Assembly (NCBI GenBank): GCA_046498365.1
Contig: JAWOAV010000022.1
Location: 1-15,894 of the forward strand
Source of the DNA: B1SED10-16 sp046498365
GTDB lineage: Bacteria; Desulfobacterota; Desulfobacteria; Desulfobacterales; Desulfosalsimonadaceae
Length of the DNA stretch: 15,894 nt
Direction: 5' to 3'
Below are positions 7,954 to 13,791 of this stretch, piece by piece. A program made the translations under genes and the position numbers. The notes below the pieces were generated by a model. It was not told the origin of the DNA and did not search any database. It was given only the letters and a program-made list of their open reading frames with translations. Every line of letters starts with the position of its first letter. The first letter of the stretch is position 1.

Positions 7954-7983
7954 TTGACGCTTTGTTGCTTTCTGTAGTAAATT
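7954..7983 (+). promoter_or_regulatory. Weak candidate sigma-70 promoter for the hybrid kinase gene
   Basis: TTGACG (7954-7959) and TAAATT (7978-7983) are 18 bases apart in the 255-base gap between the divergent thioesterase and kinase genes. Each box matches four or five of six consensus bases. The start would lie near 7990, giving a leader of about 120 bases. Nothing else stands out in this gap. Confidence 0.3.
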
Positions 7984-8113
7984 CGAATTGGCATGAATCC
8001 CCGTTGAGCCCGATAGCGAGCAGCCGTATCCAGCATAACAGCAACGACGTCTTGCCTGTCAGACCCTTCCGGAATATCGTTTCCGAAGGCCCAGAATCAA
8101 AAGGACCTGGTAC

Positions 8114-10210
8114 ATGAAGCCATCCATCAAAAGGACAGCCGAATCCATCACTGCTGTGTATGTGATTGTCGGCGGCATCTGGATCCTGCTGAGCGATCTT
8201 GCCGTTGAATCGCTTCTTCAGAATCCGGCGCTGGTTACCCGTTTCCAGACATACAAAGGGTTTGCCTTCATCCTGTTTACGGCGGCGATTCTCTATATGG
8301 TGCTGCGGCGCCGCCTGGCAGCCGTGGAAGATGCGCAAAGGCATCTTGAGCAGTTCAGGTATATCGTCGAACATGCCGGCCAGGAGATTTACTGGGTGAA
8401 AAAAACCGGGGAAATTGCCTACGTCAACCGTGCGGCGGCAAACAGCCTGGGCTATACGGCCGCTGAAATGTTGCGGAGCAATATTTCAGATTTCGACCTT
8501 GTTTACGGCCCGTATTTTGCCGAACATTTTGAAAAGGTAAAAAAAGAAAAAATCGCCGCCCCTTTTGAAACAAGGCATACCGCAAAAGACGGCCGCATCA
8601 TCCCCAAGGAGATGCGATCGGTTTACCTTTCCATGGGAAAAGAGGAACTCATCTGCGGCTTCGGCTCCGATATCTCCCAGCGCAAGGAATATGAAGAAGC
8701 CCTGATTTCTGAAAAGGAGCTGTTGGCGGTAACGCTTCGGAGCATCGGCGACGGCGTAATTACCACGAACATGCGGGGAAATGTCACGACAATGAATCCG
8801 GTCGCTGAAGCATTGACCGGGTGGTCAGAGAAAGAGGCCCGGGGTAAACCCGTAACGGAGATTTTTGTCATCGCAGAGGAAGCCTCCGGAGAGCCCTGCC
8901 CCAACCCTGTGGAAAATGTCATCCGGTCCGGACAGATACAGTCTTTGTGTGAAAACACCATCCTGACGGCAAAAGACAACACCGAATACCTCATTGCCGA
9001 TTCCGGCGCACCCATTACCGACAAAAACAACGAGATGCTCGGCGTGGTGCTGGTATTCCGGGATATTACTGAAAAGCACAGATTGATCGAAGCGGCCCAG
9101 AATGCAGAGAAGCTCGAATCATTAGGCCTTCTCGCAGGCGGCATAGCGCATGATTTCAACAACCTGCTGGGGGGAATTTTCGGTTATATCGAACTGGGAA
9201 AACTGAAAAACACCGATCCAAACGTAACCGACCTGCTGGACAGGGCCCTGGATACGATTGAAAAAGCGCGCTCCCTGACCCGCCAGCTGCTCACTTTTGC
9301 AAAAGGGGGGGATCCGGTTAAAAAAGAGCAGCCCCTGAATGTGTTTGTCCAGGAAACGGTAACGTTCCTGCTTTCAGGTACAAACGTGTCCTGGCGATTC
9401 GATTTTCCGGAAGATATCCGGCCGGGCTATTTTGACGAAAATCAGATCCGCCAGGTCATAGAGAACATCGTTCTCAACGCATGCCATGCCATGCCGGATG
9501 GCGGCATCCTGGAGGTTTCCGCAGAAAACACGGCTATCAGAAACGAAGGGCCGGCTTGCGCAGACAAAAATTACATCAAGCTTTCCATAAAAGACAATGG
9601 GGTCGGCATGCCGCGCGATATTTTGCCCCATATCTTCGATCCCTACTATACCACCAGGGCAAAGGCGCACGGCCTGGGGCTTACCACCTGCTTTTCAATC
9701 ATCAAGCGGCATGGCGGTTTCATGGACGTGGCATCCGAACCCGGTCACGGCAGCGCATTTCAAATCTATCTGCCTGCCGCAGACATACCGGAGACAGCCA
9801 CTGGCGAACAAGCGAATGCGGATTTCCGGGCAGACAACCGGATTCTCGTAATGGACGACGAGGAGGTCGTCCGGGAAATCATGGCCGAAATGATCGGTGC
9901 CCTTGGCTTTATCGCGATATGCACAAAAAACGGGGAGGAAGCCCTGGCCTTTTTTCTTGAAGAAATCCGTGCCGGCAGACCTTTGGCCGGAATGATCCTT
10001 GATCTGACCGTTCCTGTGGGGAAGGGCGGCATCGAAATTATTGATGAAATTCGCAGGCACGACCCCGGCATCCCGGTTTTCGTGGTAAGCGGCTACAGCG
10101 GCGACCCTGTACTGGCCAGACCCGAAGAACACGGATTTACCGCAAGCCTCAAGAAGCCTTTCCAGATGCGCGAGTTCAAAGAGATCCTCGAAAGGCACAC
10201 GCCCGGATAA
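8114..10210 (+). CDS. Hybrid sensor histidine kinase (2 TM, two PAS, HisKA, HATPase, receiver)
   Basis: The 698-aa product has two N-terminal membrane helices (about 10-32 and 48-65) with only a short segment between them, then PAS domains at about 78-195 and 205-325. A HisKA H-box follows (GGIAHDFNNLLGG, His346), an HATPase domain with NIVLNACHAM, DNGVGMP and HGLGLTT, and a C-terminal receiver with D581-D582 and phospho-acceptor Asp630 (LDLTVP), ending in the KKPFQ lysine motif. HDFNN kinases with an attached receiver are common in Desulfobacterota. The tiny periplasmic loop suggests that sensing is done by the PAS domains inside the cell. AAGGA eight bases before the ATG supports the start. 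No response regulator or output gene adjoins it, so the partner and signal are unknown. Confidence 0.93.
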   Translation: MKPSIKRTAESITAVYVIVGGIWILLSDLAVESLLQNPALVTRFQTYKGFAFILFTAAILYMVLRRRLAAVEDAQRHLEQFRYIVEHAGQEIYWVKKTGEIAYVNRAAANSLGYTAAEMLRSNISDFDLVYGPYFAEHFEKVKKEKIAAPFETRHTAKDGRIIPKEMRSVYLSMGKEELICGFGSDISQRKEYEEALISEKELLAVTLRSIGDGVITTNMRGNVTTMNPVAEALTGWSEKEARGKPVTEIFVIAEEASGEPCPNPVENVIRSGQIQSLCENTILTAKDNTEYLIADSGAPITDKNNEMLGVVLVFRDITEKHRLIEAAQNAEKLESLGLLAGGIAHDFNNLLGGIFGYIELGKLKNTDPNVTDLLDRALDTIEKARSLTRQLLTFAKGGDPVKKEQPLNVFVQETVTFLLSGTNVSWRFDFPEDIRPGYFDENQIRQVIENIVLNACHAMPDGGILEVSAENTAIRNEGPACADKNYIKLSIKDNGVGMPRDILPHIFDPYYTTRAKAHGLGLTTCFSIIKRHGGFMDVASEPGHGSAFQIYLPAADIPETATGEQANADFRADNRILVMDDEEVVREIMAEMIGALGFIAICTKNGEEALAFFLEEIRAGRPLAGMILDLTVPVGKGGIEIIDEIRRHDPGIPVFVVSGYSGDPVLARPEEHGFTASLKKPFQMREFKEILERHTPG

Positions 10211-10230
10211 ATCCGTGCAATGCCGCGGAT

Positions 10231-10260
10231 AGAATCCATCTCAATGTTGAGATGGGTTCT
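10231..10260. terminator. Strong stem-loop between convergent genes (possible bidirectional terminator)
   Basis: AGAATCCATCTCAA and TTGAGATGGGTTCT form a 14-bp stem with one G-U/mismatch position and a two-base loop (a larger loop after fraying). It sits between the ends of the hybrid kinase (+) and the PPC protein (-) and overlaps the latter's TAG stop. No T-tract follows on either strand, so it is not a canonical intrinsic terminator. It may block read-through between convergent genes or protect 3' ends. Confidence 0.5.
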
Positions 10261-10690
10261 ACATATCCCACAGCGGCAAGCCCGTTTCACTGTCCAATTT
10301 TCTTTCCAGCACCGGTCCTTCAAGAACCCCGATAATGCACTCACATGCAAAAACGGTCGTTCCCGGTGCCAGATGCCCGCCAAATGCCTTTCCGTCTTTG
10401 TCTCCCAATACGACATGGGCATGAACCATGGGCTCACCGTCCTTTATGGAAATATTTCCCGCAAGGTTTAGAATTTCGAGCGGCTGATCGATCGAAAAAA
10501 ACCGGTATTCCCGTGTCTCCTGGTTGTAAAATCCGAGGCGCGCCCCGCTTACCGCGCCGATCGCCGCCACCCGACCCATCCGGATACCTTCTTTCCGGCA
10601 GATCTCCGTGATTTCTTCCAGCAGGTCCGCGCCGTGATCCAGCCGGCCCATTACCACGGGCCCCGTGCCGTATTTCTCCATTTTCGCCAT
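10259..10690 (-). CDS. PPC (DUF296) domain protein
   Basis: The 143-aa product is a single PPC/DUF296 domain. It has GVxxIGAVSGARLGFY-like N-terminal features (RVAAIGAVSGARLG, 40-53) and the His cluster expected for bound metal: HAH (His90, His92) and GGH (His106), with a following GTTVFACE strand. In plants this domain is joined to AT-hooks and binds DNA. Stand-alone bacterial copies form small trimers often labelled DNA-binding proteins, but their real role is unclear, and no DNA-binding motif is seen here. The start is well supported by AAGGAGG eight bases upstream. It is divergent from mobB, sharing a 104-base gap. Confidence 0.9.
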   Translation of the reverse strand: MAKMEKYGTGPVVMGRLDHGADLLEEITEICRKEGIRMGRVAAIGAVSGARLGFYNQETREYRFFSIDQPLEILNLAGNISIKDGEPMVHAHVVLGDKDGKAFGGHLAPGTTVFACECIIGVLEGPVLERKLDSETGLPLWDM

Positions 10691-10719
10691 ATTGCGCCTC
10701 CTTTATTGTTTTCACCAAA

Positions 10720-10734
10720 CGCCCCAAAGGGGCG
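10720..10734 (-). other. GC-rich hairpin in the leader of the PPC gene
   Basis: CGCCCC-AAA-GGGGCG is a perfect 6-bp stem with a 3-base loop, 30 bases upstream of the PPC gene start. No T-run follows in the PPC direction beyond TTT. It could be a leader structure or a protein-binding site. Confidence 0.35.
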
Positions 10735-10776
10735 GAAACAGAAAAATAACTTTAAACAGCCCCTTTTTTTGCTTAT

Positions 10777-10805
10777 ATTATAATAGGACGCAACATGGCA
10801 CGCAA
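10777..10805. promoter_or_regulatory. Overlapping divergent -10 elements between the PPC gene and mobB
   Basis: The AT-rich core contains TATAAT on both strands: plus strand 10779-10784 and minus strand 10782-10777. On the minus strand TTGCGT (10805-10800) lies 17 bases upstream, giving a fair promoter for the PPC gene. On the plus strand no good -35 is seen, and the start would fall at about 10791, almost on the first possible mobB ATG. Confidence 0.35.
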
Positions 10806-11442
10806 ATTTGGAAGTAGATTGACATGGAAAAAAATGACGAAGAAAACATTGTATAAACCGATTGTTTCGCCATTGGCGCCGCAACAGGAAAGCCAGCAGA
10901 CACGCAGGGAAGCAGCTCCTATGGCGGCGATTGCAGGATTTTCAAACTCCGGCAAAACAACGCTTCTGGAGAAGCTGATCCGCGAAATGACTCGTCGGGG
11001 GCTGCACGTGGGGACCATTAAGCATGATGTCCACGGCTTTGAAATGGACCGGAAGGGGAAAGACACCTGGCGCCACAAGCAGGCCGGGGCATCGACAACC
11101 ATCATTTCATCCCCCCGTCAGATCGGCATGGTAAAAGATGTGGACCATGACCACGACCCACTGGAGCTGGCCGCCCTCATGCCGGACATAGATCTCATCC
11201 TGCTGGAAGGCTACAAAAGCGCGGACATTCCCAAGATAGAGATCTTCAGATCAGCGGTATCCAGAAAACTGTTCTGCACAGACGACCCGAAACTGATGGC
11301 GGTGATCACCGACAGCTCCCACGATGTCGACGTCCCTTGTTTCGGGCATGAAGACATTTCCGATATTGCGGACTTTCTGATTCGCAAACTGTGTGTCGTT
11401 TCCTCTCAAGGACAAAAAACGGACGAGAGATACCTGGCATAA
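10795..11442 (+). CDS. mobB: MobB, molybdopterin-guanine dinucleotide biosynthesis adaptor (GTP-binding)
   Basis: The protein begins its domain with AAIAGFSNSGKTTLLEKLI, a Walker A P-loop (48-56 from the first ATG), followed by VGTIKHDVHGFEMDRKGKDTW and QAGASTTIISS, both typical of MobB, then LILLEGYK and KIEIFR. MobB binds GTP and assists MobA in attaching GMP to molybdopterin, making the cofactor of formate dehydrogenases and related molybdo- or tungsto-enzymes. The longest frame is 215 aa. Starting at Met43 (position 10921) would give 173 aa, the usual family length, so the 42-residue basic leader may be untranslated. The first ATG has AGGA seven bases upstream, which is why I keep it. The function is independent of the adjacent hgcAB, although both suit an anaerobe. 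Confidence 0.9.
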   Translation: MARKFGSRLTWKKMTKKTLYKPIVSPLAPQQESQQTRREAAPMAAIAGFSNSGKTTLLEKLIREMTRRGLHVGTIKHDVHGFEMDRKGKDTWRHKQAGASTTIISSPRQIGMVKDVDHDHDPLELAALMPDIDLILLEGYKSADIPKIEIFRSAVSRKLFCTDDPKLMAVITDSSHDVDVPCFGHEDISDIADFLIRKLCVVSSQGQKTDERYLA

Positions 11443-11620
11443 GGACGTTTCGCCCGTTTAGCGTAAGCCTCGCATCCTTTTCCCGCTGCATGCCGTTATT
11501 GCTTTTTCCCTGGCCAATCAGGGTCGCCCCAAAGACGCTGATCGTATCCCACAGATCCCGCACGAAACCCCTGACGCTGCCCGGGAGATTGTCATTTTTT
11601 CTTTCGGTCATGTTCATCAT
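11443..11620 (-). CDS. Possible small or truncated gene downstream of hgcB, unrecognised
   Basis: An open frame starts 24 bases after the hgcB stop, with ATG at 11620, and runs to 11306, overlapping the end of mobB on the other strand. Its first 59 codons have neighbour-like codon use and a protein-like sequence (MTERKNDNLPGSVRGF, then DLWDTISVFGATLIGQGK). The overlapping tail is Arg/Cys/His-rich and probably not coding, so I list only the part outside mobB. The ribosome site is weak (GAACGG). It may be a third cistron of the arsR-hgcAB operon or the remnant of a longer gene. No family is recognised. Confidence 0.3.
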
Positions 11621-11644
11621 CCGTTCATTTTATATGCGCCTGCT

Positions 11645-11929
11645 TCAGCAGCACTTGGCATCCACCGGTATATTTTTTGCTTTCAACCAGGTCTGAACGA
11701 TGTATGCCGCGCACCCTACCCCGGGTGTAACCGCAAGGGCGCCTGACGGGCAGTTCCTCGCGCATGCCCCGCACTCCATACATCCGTCTTTATCCGCAAT
11801 TTCCGCTCTTTTTCCGTTCAGTGCCATCACGCCGTGCGGGCAGACGTGCGTGCATATACCGCAGCCGATGCATACGGCGCTGTCCAATGCAAGTGTCGTC
11901 ACACCGGGAAAATGTCTGAAACCTTCCAT
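11645..11929 (-). CDS. hgcB: HgcB, 2x[4Fe-4S] ferredoxin of mercury methylation
   Basis: The 94-aa protein has two CX2CX2CX3C cluster motifs: CIGCGICTHVCP (Cys20, 23, 26, 30) and CMECGACARNCP (Cys50, 53, 56, 60). These are followed by the HgcB-specific Cys73 in PGVGCA and a terminal Cys93-Cys94 pair (DAKCC). Length and the positions of Cys73 and the terminal pair closely match the known HgcB of Pseudodesulfovibrio mercurii (95 aa). In the accepted model HgcB passes electrons to the HgcA corrinoid and its extra Cys residues hand over Hg(II). The ATG has AGGGGA upstream. It follows hgcA by 60 bases on the same strand. A generic ferredoxin would lack the terminal Cys pair and this neighbour. Confidence 0.95.
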   Translation of the reverse strand: MEGFRHFPGVTTLALDSAVCIGCGICTHVCPHGVMALNGKRAEIADKDGCMECGACARNCPSGALAVTPGVGCAAYIVQTWLKAKNIPVDAKCC

Positions 11930-11967
11930 AATGTCCCCTGTTATATTTGTTTCGATAAGTAGATATC

Positions 11968-11991
11968 AATGCCGGAAATACCGGCATTTTT
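11968..11991. terminator. Hairpin in the hgcA-hgcB intercistronic gap
   Basis: AATGCCGG-AAATA-CCGGCATT is a perfect 8-bp stem with a 5-base loop. On the plus strand it runs into TTTTT, like an intrinsic terminator for transcription antisense to hgcA. On the operon (minus) strand the same stem directly follows the hgcA TAA stop and is not followed by U's, so there it would act as an intercistronic stem-loop that might stabilise the hgcA end or tune hgcB levels. Confidence 0.5.
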
Positions 11992-13243
11992 ACGCAAAAG
12001 CCGCTGCAACCCAGAAAAACACCGCCGCAAAAAGCGCCGCAGTCTGAAGGGGCATGCTGATTCTCATTTCCTTTTCCACGCCCGAGGGTGACGTGTACGG
12101 CGTTGAACCGGTAAAATTCATGGCCAACCAGGAACTGACCGCCAGCACAATAAAAAGCAGCGTAAACACCTCCAGTTCGCCCACCTTCCCCCTGAAGGCA
12201 AACACCAGGGGAAAAAAAACAACCATTCCTGCAATAATACCTTTTACACTGAACGCCCGGCCGGGAATCCACGGCAGCAGGGCCGGGGTCAAAACAGCAC
12301 CGGAAAATATGCCTGCGCCATAGGCGGCAAGGGGCATCCCCCCCCTGTTGACAGCCTGGCTGACGGAAAAAATTTCCGGACCGATGCCGGAAAACACAAA
12401 GATCGCAGCAATTGCAAACAGTGTCGGCTTCCACACAAAAGACAGCTCCACAGGAATCAACACCAGCCTTTCGGCGGTATCAAATGTGACACGGCGCATC
12501 CGGTCGGTGGCTTCCATATTGCCGGCAATGAACGCTTCGATATCGTCGGCGCGAACCGGGCCCCATATCACTGAAAAACCGCATCCTTTTTTCACATCCC
12601 TTCCGGAAACACCGTTGGCGCTCAACTGGGGGAGCACCAGTTTCCTGTGTTCCACCACCCGCGCAAGGCCGGACTGCCTCACCTGGCGGATGATCTCTCC
12701 TGCGGAAAACAGTTCCTTCCCCCCGGCACACCAGACATTGATTGCCCGCGTATCCACAACCAGCATCCATGCATCGGTATGCTTCAGGCAGGAGCGCAGC
12801 TTATCAAAACCAAGCTTGTAATTGGCGGTCACCAAAACAGGGGACCTGCCTTCCGGATTTCCGATTGCATAAAGCCCCGGGGATACCTTGTAATCGTTTC
12901 GGGAAAATCCGGACCGGACTTTCAGCGTACCGGCAAAATCATGAAATCCCCTTTTTGTTTTTACCCTGGGCACAGCACCGGCAGGCGTCTCCAGAAATCC
13001 GTCCACGAACCGGGATATGGAATATCCGGGTCTTTCATGGGGACTGCTCCTCGGAGACGGCGGCGGACCGCAGCAGGGCTCGTCCGCATGCAGGGCTGTA
13101 TCCGCATGGCAGGAGTTCTCCATTGACGCCGGCCGCAAACCGGTCATGGGCAGAATTTGAACGCCCTCGGAGCACTTGCAGTCATTGGCTTTCAGATTCC
13201 CGGCCGTTTTGGGGGAAGGCGAACAGCACGTATTTTCTTTCAT
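11990..13243 (-). CDS. hgcA: HgcA, corrinoid mercury methyltransferase
   Basis: The 417-aa product carries the diagnostic cap-helix motif NVWCAGGK (169-176, Cys172) inside a corrinoid-binding domain similar to the CFeSP large subunit (about 73-240; DYKVSPGLYAIGNP, VLVTANYKLGFD). A membrane domain of about five helices (about 273-415) includes the family stretch NFTGSTPYTSPSGV. Cys172 is the lower axial thiolate to the cobalamin cobalt, which lets HgcA transfer a methyl group to Hg(II). Known HgcA proteins are about 340 aa; this one is longer at the N-terminus, where residues 1-60 contain Cys6-Cys7, Cys22xCys24, Cys45 and Cys57-Cys58. The ATG overlaps the arsR stop (ATGA), implying translational coupling. 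It is followed by hgcB. It is distinguished from acetyl-CoA-pathway CFeSP by the Cys motif and the membrane domain. Confidence 0.97.
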   Translation of the reverse strand: MKENTCCSPSPKTAGNLKANDCKCSEGVQILPMTGLRPASMENSCHADTALHADEPCCGPPPSPRSSPHERPGYSISRFVDGFLETPAGAVPRVKTKRGFHDFAGTLKVRSGFSRNDYKVSPGLYAIGNPEGRSPVLVTANYKLGFDKLRSCLKHTDAWMLVVDTRAINVWCAGGKELFSAGEIIRQVRQSGLARVVEHRKLVLPQLSANGVSGRDVKKGCGFSVIWGPVRADDIEAFIAGNMEATDRMRRVTFDTAERLVLIPVELSFVWKPTLFAIAAIFVFSGIGPEIFSVSQAVNRGGMPLAAYGAGIFSGAVLTPALLPWIPGRAFSVKGIIAGMVVFFPLVFAFRGKVGELEVFTLLFIVLAVSSWLAMNFTGSTPYTSPSGVEKEMRISMPLQTAALFAAVFFWVAAAFA

Positions 13244-13530
13244 AAATCCTCAACCATTTTTTTGAATCGTTTAAGCAGCTCCCGGTCAATGCAGTAGCAG
13301 GAACGGGGTCCGTCCACAATGCCCGTGACCAGGCCGCTTTGTTTTAAAATTTTGAGATGCTGGCTGACCGTTGACTGGGCAAGGGGGAGAATCTCCACAA
13401 TCCGTCCGCAGATGCAGGCATTGTTCGCAAGCAGATGGGAAGCGATCTTCACCCGTGCCGGGTGGCCCAGCGCCCGGCAAATGCCGGCAAACGTTTCCGC
13501 ATCAAGCGCCGTATCCTTATTCTCTGTCAT
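13240..13530 (-). CDS. ArsR/SmtB-family metalloregulator of the hgcAB operon
   Basis: The 96-aa protein is a winged-helix repressor: GICRALGHPARVKIASHLL (16-34), recognition helix around QSTVSQHLKILKQSG (52-66), and wing GPRSCYCID. It has candidate metal or metalloid thiols Cys39xCys41 (ACICGRI, at the place of the ArsR CVC motif), Cys78xCys80 in the wing, and Cys18. Family members leave DNA on binding As(III), Sb(III), Cd(II) or similar ions. Its stop overlaps the hgcA start by four bases, and the promoter in front lies among dyads, so it probably represses itself and hgcAB. ArsR-like genes next to hgcAB have been reported in other methylators. The inducer is unknown. AAAGG about nine bases before the ATG supports the start. 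Confidence 0.93.
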   Translation of the reverse strand: MTENKDTALDAETFAGICRALGHPARVKIASHLLANNACICGRIVEILPLAQSTVSQHLKILKQSGLVTGIVDGPRSCYCIDRELLKRFKKMVEDL

Positions 13531-13550
13531 AGTGCCAAACCTTTTTCTTC

Positions 13551-13604
13551 ATCGCGATATTAATCGTTAATCGACGATATACGATATTACAGGTACCGTG
13601 TCAA
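13551..13604 (-). promoter_or_regulatory. Promoter and probable ArsR operator of arsR-hgcA-hgcB
   Basis: On the minus strand, TTGACA (13604-13599) and TATATC (13581-13576) are 17 bases apart, predicting a start near 13569 and a leader of about 40 bases. The -10 and start region are packed with ATCG-containing repeats: ATCGCGAT (palindrome, 13551-13558), ATCGT/ACGAT arms (13563-13567 and 13574-13578) and another ACGAT (13581-13585). ArsR/SmtB proteins bind such AT-rich imperfect dyads over the -10/start region, so repression here is the likely mode. The exact operator half-sites cannot be fixed by eye. Confidence 0.65.
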
Positions 13605-13791
13605 TAAAAAAAAACAAACCCTTTCCCGAAGCATCAAGTGGTTCGGCTTGCCAATTTTTTTACCCGGCATCCGCCGTCTTTTAAAAAATGCCAAGGAATT
13701 CGGCACAAGAGTTGCCGCCATGGGTTACAGGAACTATTTTTTATGAACCACCTTGTTATATTGCCGCAATGCTCCAAAAGGGCGGGGCGAT
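13605..13791 (+). other. Intergenic region shared by arsR-hgcAB and the CusA-like gene
   Basis: Apart from the two promoters this divergent region holds no convincing gene. A frame beginning at 13638 and continuing into the pump gene gives a basic, His/Arg-rich peptide and is a shadow. Short dyads flank the sigma-54 element, for example TGCC (13690-13693) with GGCA (13702-13705). Confidence 0.45.
13701..13716 (+). promoter_or_regulatory. Candidate sigma-54 promoter for the CusA-like pump
   Basis: CGGCACAAGAGTTGCC has GG (13702-13703) and GC (13714-13715) exactly ten bases apart and matches TGGCAC-N5-TTGCW at all but the first and last positions. The start would be near 13727, about 65 bases before the pump ATG. 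The same bases form an inverted repeat (CGGCA/TGCCG), so an alternative role as a protein site is possible. A sigma-54 activator is encoded at 489-1874, but no shared upstream binding motif is obvious. Confidence 0.55.

Noticed and set aside
7868..8374. Minus-strand open frame of 168 aa
   Set aside because: It spans the divergent promoter gap and the first part of the hybrid kinase on the opposite strand, with no domain or ribosome site.
11990..13243. HgcA as an acetyl-CoA-pathway corrinoid protein (CdhD/AcsC)
   Set aside because: The NVWCAGGK cap helix, C-terminal membrane helices and adjacent HgcB are specific to HgcA; no CODH/ACS genes are near.
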